From Olivibacter jilunii (GTDB lineage Bacteria; Bacteroidota; Bacteroidia; Sphingobacteriales; Sphingobacteriaceae): a stretch of DNA of 64,000 bases. The stretch spans positions 358,287 through 422,286 of the forward strand of contig NZ_LR027853.1 in assembly GCF_900607235.1 (NCBI RefSeq), in the 5' to 3' direction. The first letter of the stretch is position 1. Each line of letters starts with the position of its first letter. This document shows, in pieces, positions 1 through 9,253 of this stretch. Below the pieces are notes generated by a model. The model saw only the letters and a list, made by a program, of their open reading frames with translations, was not told the origin of the DNA and did not search any database. Position numbers and translations under genes: made by a program.

Positions 1-1209
1 AGCAACGGTGTACTTATTCCAGGCAATCGTTACCACAATTTCAAAGACTTCATAGCCTTTCCAAATGTAGGAGGACCATCCTTGGAGTATGAGACGCTTC
101 CTGCGCTCGAAGTAAAAGAGCTCGACTTGAGTAATAGCATTTTTAACCAGATTGCAAAAAGAGATTATCTGATCAGTTTGCCATACCAGTCATTTGACTA
201 TATCATTCATTTTTTGCGAGAGGCTGCCATTGATCCAAAAGTGGTGGAAATTAATATTACCCTCTATCGTTTGGCCGAAAATTCAAAGATTATCAATGCC
301 TTAATCAACGCAGCAAAGAACGGAAAAAAAGTAAACTGCCTGATTGAATTAAAAGCGCGATTTGATGAAGAAGCCAATATTTTCTGGAGTAATAAATTGG
401 AAGAGGGTGGAGTGCATGTACATTATGGTCTTTTGGCTTATAAGGTACATTCCAAAATATGTTTGATAAGCAGGAGGGAAAAGGGGAGACTTACGTATTA
501 TGCGAATCTGGCAACAGGAAATTATAATGAAAAGAGCGCGCGAAGTTATTGCGACCATAGTATGTTCACCGTTCATAAAGGTATAACGGCAGATCTAAAA
601 AGGCTTTTTAAAGGACTGGAAAAAAAATCTTTTTACAAAGGCTATAAATACATTATCACTTCGCCTTTGGAAATGCGCAATGCAGTTTATCAATTAATCG
701 ATAGGGAAATAGAGCTTGCTAAAGCGGGCAAGGATGCATATATGATTTTAAAGATGAACAGCCTTTCTGATGAAGGTATGATTTTGAAATTGTATGAAGC
801 TAGTAACGCTGGAGTCAAGATCCGACTAATTGTGCGAGGTATGTGCTGTCTGGTTCCGCAACAACCAGGTTTCAGCGAAAATATAACGGTTATTAGTATT
901 GTAGACAGATTTTTGGAGCATGCTCGTGTGTGGATCTTCGGGAACGATGGCAATGAAAAAATATATTTATCGTCAGCTGATTGGATGACCAGAAACATAG
1001 ATAGACGATTGGAAGTTAGCTTTCCCGTAGTAGATCCCTTATTGGTTAAGGAAATAAAAGATATTCTTGATCTCCAACTTCGCGATAATACTAAAGCAAG
1101 GGTAATTAATGCGGCAAACGATAACAGATACGTAAAGAAGAGAAAAAATGAAATGAGTTATCGGGCCCAACTGGATACTTACCATTATTTGAAACAAAAG
1201 AATAAATAA
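1..1209 (+). CDS. ppk1: Polyphosphate kinase 1, 3' part (cut by window start)
   Basis: This is the C-terminal 402 residues of PPK1, which builds polyphosphate from the terminal phosphate of ATP. The frame is open from base 1 (SNGVLIPGNRYHNFK), so the N-terminal part lies outside the window; family members are about 690-720 residues. Two phospholipase-D-like halves are visible. The motif KVHSK near base 445 carries the histidine that family knowledge identifies as the autophosphorylated one, and FLEHARVW near base 915 carries the second conserved histidine. Only 4 bases separate it from the exopolyphosphatase gene, so synthesis and degradation of polyphosphate are co-transcribed. Assignment is firm; the start is not visible. 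Confidence 0.96.
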   Translation, partial: SNGVLIPGNRYHNFKDFIAFPNVGGPSLEYETLPALEVKELDLSNSIFNQIAKRDYLISLPYQSFDYIIHFLREAAIDPKVVEINITLYRLAENSKIINALINAAKNGKKVNCLIELKARFDEEANIFWSNKLEEGGVHVHYGLLAYKVHSKICLISRREKGRLTYYANLATGNYNEKSARSYCDHSMFTVHKGITADLKRLFKGLEKKSFYKGYKYIITSPLEMRNAVYQLIDREIELAKAGKDAYMILKMNSLSDEGMILKLYEASNAGVKIRLIVRGMCCLVPQQPGFSENITVISIVDRFLEHARVWIFGNDGNEKIYLSSADWMTRNIDRRLEVSFPVVDPLLVKEIKDILDLQLRDNTKARVINAANDNRYVKKRKNEMSYRAQLDTYHYLKQKNK

Positions 1210-1213
1210 AGAT

Positions 1214-2089
1214 ATGAGATATGGAGCTATTGATATTGGTTCAAACGCTATCAGATTATTAATTGCTGATATAATTGAGAATGGCCAAGTAGTTTCTTTT
1301 AAGAAGAATACACTCATTCGAGTACCCTTACGTTTAGGCGACGACGCTTTTATTGATAAGAACATCTCTAAGAGAAAATCAGAAGATTTAATAAAAACTA
1401 TGTCGGCGTTTAAATCACTGATGGACGTCTATAAGGTTAGTGAATACATGGCTTGTGCAACTTCTGCCATGCGAGAAGCTGTCAATGGTTCCGAGTTGGT
1501 GCAAGAGATAAAAAAAGTCGGTATCAACCTGGAAATCATTGATGGCGTAAAAGAAGCTAGTATCATCTATAATAGCCATGTTGAACAGCAATTGGAAAGA
1601 CGGAAAAGCTATTTATACATTGATGTTGGTGGTGGTAGCACCGAGTTATCGGTATTTAATAATGGAGCTTTAAGCGCATCGAGGTCATTTAATATAGGAA
1701 CTATTCGTATCCTAGATAATCAGGATAGCGAGGAAACCTGGACTGAAATGAAGGAATGGATAAAAGAAAACACCAAGAATTATAAAGGAATTATAGGCAT
1801 TGGAACCGGCGGTAATATTAATAAGTTGCATCGTCTAGCCGACGAAAAGGGAACTAAGCCCTTATCTTTCAATAAACTTAAGTCGCTATACGAATATTTA
1901 AATTCTTTTTCCCTAAAAGAACGTATCAATGTTCTCGGATTAAATAACGACCGTGCCGATGTGATTATTCCGGCTTGTGAAATCTTCCTGAATGTTATGA
2001 AATGGGGAAGTGTAAAAAATATTGTTGTGCCTAGGGTAGGTCTTGTCGATGGAATTATCCAAACGCTCATCGACGAACATGGAAAATAA
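1214..2089 (+). CDS. ppx: Exopolyphosphatase, Ppx/GppA family
   Basis: A 291-residue Ppx/GppA phosphatase of the ASKHA fold. It begins with the phosphate-1 motif YGAIDIGSNAIRLLI, and the phosphate-2 motif YIDVGGGSTELSVF lies near residue 135. The family hydrolyses terminal phosphate from polyphosphate or pppGpp. The protein is short: it consists of the two ASKHA lobes and lacks the C-terminal HD-like extension of the E. coli enzyme (about 510 residues), as in many Bacteroidetes. It starts 4 bases after ppk1, forming a polyphosphate operon that ends at the hairpin near 2216. Whether the substrate is polyphosphate or pppGpp cannot be decided from sequence, but the operon partner favours polyphosphate. 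Confidence 0.93.
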   Translation: MRYGAIDIGSNAIRLLIADIIENGQVVSFKKNTLIRVPLRLGDDAFIDKNISKRKSEDLIKTMSAFKSLMDVYKVSEYMACATSAMREAVNGSELVQEIKKVGINLEIIDGVKEASIIYNSHVEQQLERRKSYLYIDVGGGSTELSVFNNGALSASRSFNIGTIRILDNQDSEETWTEMKEWIKENTKNYKGIIGIGTGGNINKLHRLADEKGTKPLSFNKLKSLYEYLNSFSLKERINVLGLNNDRADVIIPACEIFLNVMKWGSVKNIVVPRVGLVDGIIQTLIDEHGK

Positions 2090-2215
2090 ATAAGAAAAAG
2101 CTCGATAATACCGATTTTGAATAAAAAAAATTAAACCTATCGGGCGTTATGGTGTTTTTTTTTAAATATAACTGAAAGTATATTATAGATATAATAAAAT
2201 TGAGTATCTTTGGCG

Positions 2216-2248
2216 CCCGTATGAAAAGACTTTTTATACGGGTTTTTT
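2216..2248 (+). terminator. Intrinsic terminator after ppk1-ppx
   Basis: CCCGTAT (2216-2222) and ATACGGG (2236-2242) form a 7-bp stem followed by six T. It lies about 125 bases after ppx and just before the probable lysC promoter. A TATCTTTG box at 2205-2212 immediately precedes it, so a very short attenuated transcript is an alternative reading. Confidence 0.7.
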
Positions 2249-2253
2249 GTTGC

Positions 2254-2261
2254 TATTTTTG
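2254..2261 (+). promoter_or_regulatory. Candidate -7 box for the lysC leader
   Basis: TATTTTTG matches the Bacteroidetes -7 consensus TAnnTTTG and lies directly after the terminator. It would start transcription near 2268, giving a leader of about 180 bases before lysC. No clear -33 TTTG is seen, so this is moderate evidence. Confidence 0.45.
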
Positions 2262-2267
2262 CGCATG

Positions 2268-2450
2268 GTCAAGAAAGTCGCCCTTATAGCGGTTAGGCCG
2301 ACTAAAAAATAACTTATTCTGACGAAAAATGGCTGAGCTGCCAGAGGGGTACTTTAGCTCAGACAAGCTTAGTCGCCGTTAACCGAGCTTGCGAGCTCAT
2401 TGATACCTAAAAACAGTGAATAGTATCGATAAAAACAAATTAAACATTCA
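2268..2450 (+). promoter_or_regulatory. Structured 5' leader of lysC, candidate riboswitch or cis-regulatory RNA
   Basis: This roughly 180-base leader can fold in two competing ways. AGTCG (2276-2280) can pair with CGACT (2299-2303). Alternatively GGTTA (2291-2295) plus CGACTAA (2299-2305) can pair with TTAGTCG (2369-2375) plus TAACC (2380-2384), closing over a strong CTGAGCT/AGCTCAG hairpin (2333-2339 with 2356-2362). A further hairpin GAGCT-TGCG-AGCTC lies at 2385-2398. I do not recognise the lysine riboswitch core or any other named class. No T-tract precedes lysC, so control would be translational. An unrelated small RNA ending before lysC is possible. Confidence 0.45.
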
Positions 2451-3767
2451 ATGAAAATCTTAAAATTCGGTGGAACATCGGTTGGTAGTCCCGAGCGTAT
2501 GAAGAAATTACTGGACATCATCCAACCCGGTGAAGAGAAACAGATCGTTGTTTTATCTGCAGTAGCAGGTACAACCAATGCATTAGTTGAAATATCACAA
2601 GCTTTTGCAGCGGGTGATAAGCGAAAGGCCGAAGCACTAATTAAGGGTTTGCACGCGAAGTATGAGGAATTTATTGAAGAGCTATTTACAAGTCAAGAAG
2701 GTAAAGAAAATGGAAAGGAACTGATCGATTATCATTTTAACTTTATAGAATCTTTTGCCCATGACCTTTTTACACCTATAGAAGAAAAGATTATTTTGGC
2801 ACAAGGGGAGTTATTGTCAACGACCCTTTATCATTTTTATCTTACGGAAATTGGCGTTCGCTCTAAGCTGCTACCGGCTTTAGACTTCATGAAGATCGAT
2901 GAAGATAATGAACCTACTATTGATTTTATCGGCGAGCATTTGTCGACTTTATTAGCAGCTTCAAATGACCACCAGTTGTTTATTACGCAAGGTTACATCT
3001 GCAGAAATGCTTTTGGTGAGATTGATAACCTAAGACGAGGTGGAAGCGATTATACCGCCTCGTTAATAGGTGCAGCCATACGTGCGGAAGAGGTCCAAAT
3101 TTGGACAGATATTGATGGTATGCATAATAACGATCCGCGTATCGTAAAGGGTACAAAGCCCATTGCCCATTTAACATTTGATGAAGCTGCGGAGCTAGCT
3201 TATTTCGGAGCAAAAATTTTACATCCTCAAAGTGTATTTCCAGCTCAACGATATAACATTCCCGTAAGGCTACTGAATACCATGGATCCCGATGCCTCGG
3301 GCACTTTGATCAGTAAAGAGGGGGCCGTGAGGGGAGAAGTTCGGTCTATTGCGGCTAAGGATGGTATTACCGCAATTCGAATTCATTCTTCGCGTATGCT
3401 TTTAGCTTTTGGTTTTCTAAGAAGAGTTTTCGAAGTTTTTGAGCGTTACAAAACACCTATCGATATGATTACCACTTCGGAAGTCGCTGTATCGTTGACC
3501 ATTGATGATACCCGTTTTCTCAGTGATATTGAAAGGGAATTAAAGGATTTTGGTTCAGTTGAAATTGACGTTAATCAAACCATCGTTTGCGTCGTCGGCG
3601 ATTTCAGTTTAAATACGCATGGTTACGCTTCCCGTGTATTGGACGCTGTGAAACACATCCCTGTGCGCATGATTTCGTATGGTGGCAGCAATTTTAACAT
3701 CTCATTGCTGATTAACGCTGAAGATAAGGTTGAAGTGCTTCGTTCTTTACACAATCGTTTATTTTAA
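2451..3767 (+). CDS. lysC: Aspartate kinase (monofunctional)
   Basis: This 438-residue enzyme phosphorylates L-aspartate, the first step toward lysine, diaminopimelate, threonine and methionine. It opens with the amino-acid-kinase signature KFGGTSVGS (residues 4-12). RRGGSDYTASLIGAAI near residue 195 and WTDIDGMHNNDPRIV near residue 222 form the aspartate and ATP site. From about residue 290 two ACT domains follow, the usual site of feedback inhibition. There is no homoserine dehydrogenase domain. It is followed by lysA after 30 bases, so the pair encodes the first and last steps of the lysine branch. The structured leader upstream suggests RNA-level control. Confidence 0.95.
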   Translation: MKILKFGGTSVGSPERMKKLLDIIQPGEEKQIVVLSAVAGTTNALVEISQAFAAGDKRKAEALIKGLHAKYEEFIEELFTSQEGKENGKELIDYHFNFIESFAHDLFTPIEEKIILAQGELLSTTLYHFYLTEIGVRSKLLPALDFMKIDEDNEPTIDFIGEHLSTLLAASNDHQLFITQGYICRNAFGEIDNLRRGGSDYTASLIGAAIRAEEVQIWTDIDGMHNNDPRIVKGTKPIAHLTFDEAAELAYFGAKILHPQSVFPAQRYNIPVRLLNTMDPDASGTLISKEGAVRGEVRSIAAKDGITAIRIHSSRMLLAFGFLRRVFEVFERYKTPIDMITTSEVAVSLTIDDTRFLSDIERELKDFGSVEIDVNQTIVCVVGDFSLNTHGYASRVLDAVKHIPVRMISYGGSNFNISLLINAEDKVEVLRSLHNRLF

Positions 3768-3797
3768 TTATAATGGCGATTTACGCTACAGAATTAC

Positions 3798-4976
3798 ATG
3801 TTTAACAGAGATATTATAGCTGCTTTTGAGCAGAAGGAAACCCCCTTTTTTTATTACGATTTACAGCTACTCCAAGCAACAATAGATAATGCGCTTACTG
3901 AGGCTGATAAGTACAAGTTTCACATACATTATGCGCTTAAGGCGAATTTTAATGAACGCGTTTTACAAATTATCCAAGAATCCGGTATTGGAGCCGATTG
4001 TGTAAGTGGTAATGAAGTACTAAAGGCGGTAGAAACGGGTTTTTCCCCTGATAAAATTGTTTTTGCAGGTGTTGGTAAAGCTGATAAAGAAATCATAGCT
4101 GCACTTCATCACGATATATTTGCTTTTAATGTTGAATCGGTACAGGAGTTGTGCGTCATCGGCGATTTAGCGAAGAAGGAAGGCAAGGTGGCGAAAGTTG
4201 CACTTAGAATCAACCCAAACGTGGATGCGAAGACACACAAGTATATTACAACCGGTTTAGACGAGAACAAGTTTGGTATTAAAACCTGGGAACTAAATGA
4301 ATGCTTGGATGTTATCAGGAACTTTGATTCGCTGGAATTAATCGGACTACATTTTCATGTGGGCTCACAAGTAGTCGATCTCAATGTTTTCAAAAGCCTG
4401 TGTGTAAAAGTAAATGAGTTTAACAATTGGTTTGACGAGCGTGGATATCGTTTAAAAGTACTGAATGTAGGCGGAGGATTGGGGGTTAACTATACCGATC
4501 CCGATGGTGATCCTATTGTTGATTTTAAACGTTACTTTGAAATCTTTGATCAATTTTTGGAGCGTAAGGGAGAGCAAGAGGTGCATTTTGAGCTCGGAAG
4601 AGCTCTGGTTGCGCAAAGCGGAAGCTTAATTAGTAAGGTCTTGTATGTCAAGAATGGTATTAAAAAACATTTTTTGATTCTCGATGCAGGTATGACAGAA
4701 TTAATGAGACCCGCTTTATATCAAGCTTATCACAAAATAGAGCATTTATCTGCTAAGCAGCTAAGTGAAGAGACGAGGGACGGATCGGTTAACTATGATG
4801 TTGTAGGGCCTATTTGCGAGAGTACCGATTGTTTCGGGAAGGAAGTCGAGCTTCCGGAGTCTAAGCGCGGGGATTTGATTGCCATTCGCACAACGGGTGC
4901 ATATGGTGAGGTAATGGCTTCAAAATACAACCTACGAGACGAAATTCGTTATGTTTATAGTGATGAAATAGTATAA
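3798..4976 (+). CDS. lysA: Diaminopimelate decarboxylase
   Basis: This 392-residue, PLP-dependent enzyme of the alanine-racemase fold type decarboxylates meso-diaminopimelate to L-lysine. HYALKAN (residues 44-50) carries the PLP lysine (K48). HFHVGSQ near residue 188 and GGGLGVNY near residue 225 are the phosphate-binding elements, and CESTDCFG near residue 345 is the conserved cysteine-containing substrate motif. It follows lysC closely on the same strand and ends at a bidirectional hairpin at about 5001. The start is the first ATG of the frame, and the N-terminus aligns with the usual start of short family members. Confidence 0.95.
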   Translation: MFNRDIIAAFEQKETPFFYYDLQLLQATIDNALTEADKYKFHIHYALKANFNERVLQIIQESGIGADCVSGNEVLKAVETGFSPDKIVFAGVGKADKEIIAALHHDIFAFNVESVQELCVIGDLAKKEGKVAKVALRINPNVDAKTHKYITTGLDENKFGIKTWELNECLDVIRNFDSLELIGLHFHVGSQVVDLNVFKSLCVKVNEFNNWFDERGYRLKVLNVGGGLGVNYTDPDGDPIVDFKRYFEIFDQFLERKGEQEVHFELGRALVAQSGSLISKVLYVKNGIKKHFLILDAGMTELMRPALYQAYHKIEHLSAKQLSEETRDGSVNYDVVGPICESTDCFGKEVELPESKRGDLIAIRTTGAYGEVMASKYNLRDEIRYVYSDEIV

Positions 4977-5000
4977 GTATAGGCTTGCTTGCGGGTCTAT

Positions 5001-5042
5001 AAAAATAAAGAGCAGATTGTATAAATCCGCTCTTTATTTTTA
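5001..5042. terminator. Bidirectional terminator between lysA and the topA operon
   Basis: AAATAAAGAGC and GCTCTTTATTTT form a long AT-flanked stem with A-runs on one side and T-runs on the other. It sits between converging genes and can end transcription both ways. The last codon of the minus-strand gene touches it. Confidence 0.85.
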
Positions 5043-5447
5043 TATCCCAATTAAAATGCCCGGTTTATTAATGATTGGAATACGGATCAGGTTGGTGTCA
5101 ACAATACTTTCCGGTAAGAAAATAAATTTCTTATCATAAATAGTTCCACCAATATAATAACTCAGCAAATATTCATTGGTTAAACCGAAAACCTGTTCGT
5201 CAATTGCTTCTACTAATGCAAACTCTTTTGCCTCTATATCTCCGATAAAATGGCGTAATACGGAAGTTTTTACTTCGCGCTCATCCTTCAAACCATAGCC
5301 CTTGCTGCTGATAAGCACATTCTTTATGGGTTCTTCCTTTTGGTTGATTAAGTAAACATTCCAGTGTCTGCTGGTAGGCGAATCACTTTCCAATACAACA
5401 GCTACATATATATCTTCTACAACGTTTGGAGGAAGGTCCTTCTTCAT
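5040..5447 (-). CDS. Conserved hypothetical protein downstream of topA
   Basis: A 135-residue cytoplasmic protein starting MKKDLPPNVVEDIYVAVVLE. I do not recognise a named domain. It is rich in beta-strand-like segments, with no signal peptide or membrane span. An in-frame ATG 84 bases further upstream would overlap the end of topA, so the start at 5447 is preferred: it leaves a 10-base gap to the topA stop. The spacing puts it in one transcription unit with topA, but no function can be inferred from that. Confidence 0.75.
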   Translation of the reverse strand: MKKDLPPNVVEDIYVAVVLESDSPTSRHWNVYLINQKEEPIKNVLISSKGYGLKDEREVKTSVLRHFIGDIEAKEFALVEAIDEQVFGLTNEYLLSYYIGGTIYDKKFIFLPESIVDTNLIRIPIINKPGILIGI

Positions 5448-5457
5448 ATATCTTCCG

Positions 5458-7821
5458 CTATTTTTTCTTTGCCGTTTTACTTTTGCCTTTCGCAGGTACC
5501 TTCTTTTTGGTGCCGGTGTTAGACTTATCACTTTCCGCTAATTGCAAAATATCATTATATGTTATTTTGTCTACGTCCTTATCTTTAGGAATCTTAATGT
5601 TTTGTTTTCCGAAACGGATGAAAGGTCCCCAGCGGCCTTGTTCAATTCGTGCCTCCGGATTTTCATCAAAGGTCTTGATCACTTTCTCAATGTCCTTTTT
5701 TCGTTTCAATTCAATGATTTCTATCGCTTGGGTCTCGTTTACATCCATTGGATCTATTCCTTTGGGTAAGGAGTAAAAAGCATTGTTGTGGCGGATATAT
5801 GGTCCAAATCGGCCAATTGCTACCGTCATCTCCTTATCCTCGTACTTTCCAACTTTTTTTGGCAACTTAAATAATTCCAAGGCTTCCTCTAAAGTGATGG
5901 TCTCGATCATTTGTCCGCTGCGCAGACTGGCAAATACCGGTTTTTCTTCATCATCTGCCGAACCAATCTGTACCAAAGGGCCAAAACGGCCTATTCGTAC
6001 ACTTACCTGTTTACCCGTTTGTGGATCCGTCCCTAAAATCCGCTCACTGCTTGCTCGGTCGGCGTTTTCAATGGTATCGGTTACTTCTTTATGAAAAGGG
6101 CCATAGAAATTGTGGAGCATAGCGGTCCATTCTTTCAGTCCATTAGCGATTTCGTCAAATTCTTTTTCAACCGTAGCCGTAAAATTAAAATCGACGATAT
6201 CCTTAAAGTGTTCTACTAGAAAATCATTAACCAAAATCCCAATATCGGTAGGAAATAGTTTTGATTTTTCGGCTCCTGTGATTTCGGTTTTCTTAGTAGT
6301 ATTTACTTTACCATGGCCTAATGTCAGTACATTGTATTCGCGTTGTTTTCCCTCCCTATCTTCTTTTACCACATAGCCTCTATTCTGGATAGTCGATATC
6401 GTAGGAGCATAGGTTGAGGGTCGGCCAATACCGAGCTCTTCTAGTTTTTTTACCAAACTTGCTTCAGTATAGCGGGCAGGTGGCCTACTAAAACGTTCTG
6501 TAGCGGTCATTTCCTTTAAACCGAGCTGCTGACCGTTTCTAAGAGGAGGTAGAAGTGCATTGTCATCGGATTCTTCTAAATTGACTTCGCTTTCCTCATC
6601 AGTCGACTCAAAGTAGACTTTTAAGAAACCGTCGAATTTCATGACCTCGCCACTAGCCGTAAACTCTTCGTTACGCGTTGAAATATTAATTTTTGCGGTA
6701 GTTTTTTCAAATTCAGCTTCGCTCATTTGCGAAGCGATCGCTCGTTTCCATATGAGCTCGTAGAGTCGCTTTTCTGAATGATCCCCCTCTATGGTGTGTT
6801 GGTTAAAATAGGTAGGACGGATCGCTTCGTGTGCTTCTTGGGCACCGGCAGATTTAGTTTTATATTGCCTTCTCTTATGATATTTATCGCCATAGGCAGA
6901 ACGGATCTCTTGTTCGGCTGCCTGTAAGGCCGTATCACTTAGATTGACAGAATCGGTACGCATATACGTAATTTTTCCCGATTCATACAAACGTTGCGCC
7001 ACTGTCATGGTTCTAGCTACTGAAAAGCCAAGTTTTCTACTGGCTTCCTGTTGCAAGGTCGAAGTTGTAAAAGGTGCAGCAGGATTTCGCTTGCTTGGCT
7101 TTGTTTCTAGGCTTTTGACATGATATGATGCCGGAATACAGTCATTAAGAAATTTTTCGGCTTCATTTATAGTTGCGAATCGTTTCGATAATTCCGCTTT
7201 GAAAAGTTCTTTTTTATTTTCTTCCGTAAAGAAGATTGCAACAACCCGAAAGGCTGCTTCGGGCTCAAATTTGTTTATTTCCCGTTCTCTATCAACTAAC
7301 AGCCGTACTGCTACCGACTGTACGCGACCGGCCGAGAGGGAGGGTTTAACCTTTTTCCATAATACGGGAGATAATTCAAACCCAACTAGACGATCCAATA
7401 CGCGTCTGGCTTGCTGGGCATTTACTAAGTTAAAATCAATTTTTCGCGGCTGTTCAATGGCTTTAAGAATGGCAGGCTTGGTAATTTCGTGAAAAACAAT
7501 CCGTTTTGTGCTGGATTCTTTTAGGTTTAACGTTTCGTATAAGTGCCAGGAAATCGCTTCTCCTTCCCGGTCTTCATCGGACGCGAGCCAAACAGTTTCA
7601 GCAGATTTAGCCAGCTTTTTTAACTCGCTAACAACCGCTTTTTTATCCGCCGGGACTTCATATTTCTGCTCGAAATTATTTGCAGTATCAATGGCATCAT
7701 CCGTTTTAACCAGATCACGAATATGTCCATAACTTGATTTAACTAAAAAATCTTTTCCTAAATATCCTTCTATTGTTTTTGCTTTTGCCGGTGATTCTAC
7801 AATTAATAAGTTCTTTGCCAT
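5458..7821 (-). CDS. topA: DNA topoisomerase I (type IA)
   Basis: This 787-residue enzyme relaxes negatively supercoiled DNA by single-strand passage. The N-terminal Toprim domain contains LLIVESPAKAKTIEGYLG, and the catalytic tyrosine lies in ITYMRTDS near residue 286. After the core, the zinc fingers of the E. coli enzyme are replaced by repeated Topo C-terminal modules marked by GRFGPLVQIG, GRFGPYIRHN and GRWGPFIRFG. The protein ends in a lysine-rich tail (KKKVPAKGKSKTAKKK) likely to hold DNA. This architecture is typical of Bacteroidetes. The small gene at 5040 follows after 10 bases. Confidence 0.97.
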   Translation of the reverse strand: MAKNLLIVESPAKAKTIEGYLGKDFLVKSSYGHIRDLVKTDDAIDTANNFEQKYEVPADKKAVVSELKKLAKSAETVWLASDEDREGEAISWHLYETLNLKESSTKRIVFHEITKPAILKAIEQPRKIDFNLVNAQQARRVLDRLVGFELSPVLWKKVKPSLSAGRVQSVAVRLLVDREREINKFEPEAAFRVVAIFFTEENKKELFKAELSKRFATINEAEKFLNDCIPASYHVKSLETKPSKRNPAAPFTTSTLQQEASRKLGFSVARTMTVAQRLYESGKITYMRTDSVNLSDTALQAAEQEIRSAYGDKYHKRRQYKTKSAGAQEAHEAIRPTYFNQHTIEGDHSEKRLYELIWKRAIASQMSEAEFEKTTAKINISTRNEEFTASGEVMKFDGFLKVYFESTDEESEVNLEESDDNALLPPLRNGQQLGLKEMTATERFSRPPARYTEASLVKKLEELGIGRPSTYAPTISTIQNRGYVVKEDREGKQREYNVLTLGHGKVNTTKKTEITGAEKSKLFPTDIGILVNDFLVEHFKDIVDFNFTATVEKEFDEIANGLKEWTAMLHNFYGPFHKEVTDTIENADRASSERILGTDPQTGKQVSVRIGRFGPLVQIGSADDEEKPVFASLRSGQMIETITLEEALELFKLPKKVGKYEDKEMTVAIGRFGPYIRHNNAFYSLPKGIDPMDVNETQAIEIIELKRKKDIEKVIKTFDENPEARIEQGRWGPFIRFGKQNIKIPKDKDVDKITYNDILQLAESDKSNTGTKKKVPAKGKSKTAKKK

Positions 7822-7891
7822 TCAGTATCTTGATTTTTGCAAATAAAGGGATTTATTCATGTTTTAGCAAACTGCCTTCGCCTTTTTGATC

Positions 7892-7923
7892 AAAAAGCCG
7901 AAGTATACACGCTTCGGCTTTTT
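7892..7923 (-). terminator. Intrinsic terminator downstream of mnmA
   Basis: AAAAAGCCGAAG (7892-7903) and CTTCGGCTTTTT (7912-7923) form a perfect 12-bp stem with an 8-base loop. It lies between the mnmA stop and the topA start, both on the minus strand, and is symmetrical enough to work in either direction. Confidence 0.85.
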
Positions 7924-8081
7924 GTTTTATCGCTCAAACATAGATAAAATTGTTCGTTATTTGTATAATAGTTAGTTGATTTTATCTTTCGTTTTCGTTG
8001 CCAGTCTAATCAATTTATGGATCAAATTAAATATTGGAAATAAAGATCACCAAATTTTTTTAATTAAAATTGCATTAAAAT

Positions 8082-9170
8082 TTACATGAGGAATCCACCG
8101 CCCAACAAATCATTCCCTTCATAAAAAACCGCCGATTGGCCCGGAGCTATTCCTTTTACATAATGTTCGAAGTCCACTTTCATACTTCCGTTTTCTTCAA
8201 CAATCCGACTAATGGCACCGACATCCTTATAGCGTATTTTGGTTACTGCTTCCATCGGTTCAGGTATATGCTCGTATTTGATCAGATTGATATTTCTGAC
8301 GTATGCCGTATCTTTTTGGAGTTCCTCTTCTGAACCCAACACTACTGTATTGCTTTCAGGTAGTATTTGAATAACAAAAACAGGACGTCCCAGAGCAATC
8401 CCCAAGCCTTTTCTCTGTCCGATGGTATAATAGGGATATCCCGCGTGTTTGCCCACTACCGTACCGTCCGATAAGATAAAGTTACCAGCACCTATACGCT
8501 CATCAATGTCCTCTACGCGATGGCGTAAAAAAGATCGATAATCGTTGTCCGGAACGAAGCAGATTTCATAGCTTTCCGATTTATTGGCCAATTCTACTTG
8601 TCCCATTTCAAGCGCCATCTGTCTGATTTCAGCTTTGGTAAAGCTTCCCAAGGGAAATTTTGTTCTAGCCAGATTTTTTTGGGAAACGCCCCACAACACA
8701 TACGATTGATCTTTATGCTCATCTCGGCCTTTGGATATGACATACCGACCGCTGTCCTGTAAGCGAATATTTGCATAATGACCCGTTGCAATAAATTCGC
8801 AATCCAGTTTGTCCGCTCTTTTTAATAAAGCCTCCCATTTGATATGGGTATTGCAAAGAACACAGGGATTAGGCGTTCTTCCCGCCAGGTATTCATCCAC
8901 AAAATTATTGATCACAAAGTCGCCAAATTCATCTCGAATATCTAAGATATAATGAGGAAAACCATAACCAACTGCTAAAGCACGGGCATCGTTAATGCTA
9001 TCCAAACTACAGCAACCGGTTTCTTTGGTGCTTCCTCCGGAAGATGCATAATCCCAGGTTTTCATCGTCAACCCAATAACCTCATAACCTTGCTCATGAA
9101 GCATCACTGCGGCCACTGAACTGTCTACCCCGCCACTCATAGCTACTAAAATTCGTCCGTGCTTGCTCAT
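8082..9170 (-). CDS. mnmA: tRNA-specific 2-thiouridylase
   Basis: This 362-residue enzyme makes 2-thiouridine at the wobble position of tRNAs for Lys, Glu and Gln. It adenylates the uridine and then transfers a persulfide sulfur. The PP-loop ATP motif SGGVDSS begins at residue 12. The two cysteines needed for sulfur transfer are visible in NPCVLCNTHIKW near residue 105 and YEICFVPD near residue 205. Length and motif order are normal for MnmA. It stands alone, with a terminator downstream and the SDR gene 84 bases upstream on the same strand. Confidence 0.96.
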   Translation of the reverse strand: MSKHGRILVAMSGGVDSSVAAVMLHEQGYEVIGLTMKTWDYASSGGSTKETGCCSLDSINDARALAVGYGFPHYILDIRDEFGDFVINNFVDEYLAGRTPNPCVLCNTHIKWEALLKRADKLDCEFIATGHYANIRLQDSGRYVISKGRDEHKDQSYVLWGVSQKNLARTKFPLGSFTKAEIRQMALEMGQVELANKSESYEICFVPDNDYRSFLRHRVEDIDERIGAGNFILSDGTVVGKHAGYPYYTIGQRKGLGIALGRPVFVIQILPESNTVVLGSEEELQKDTAYVRNINLIKYEHIPEPMEAVTKIRYKDVGAISRIVEENGSMKVDFEHYVKGIAPGQSAVFYEGNDLLGGGFLM

Positions 9171-9253
9171 ATCTTAAAAATAAAGCGCAAAGATAAGTCT
9201 AAATTTTTGTAAAGCCAGCTCTTTGGCAGTCAGTTAAATGTAATATAGGCCTT

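Noticed and set aside
2221..2289. A 22-codon frame before lysC (ATG 2221 to TAG) that could be a leader peptide
   Set aside because: It holds three Cys and several Phe codons, but only two Lys and no Thr or Met runs, so it does not fit control of lysC. Its start lies inside the ppx terminator and the proposed promoter lies within it.
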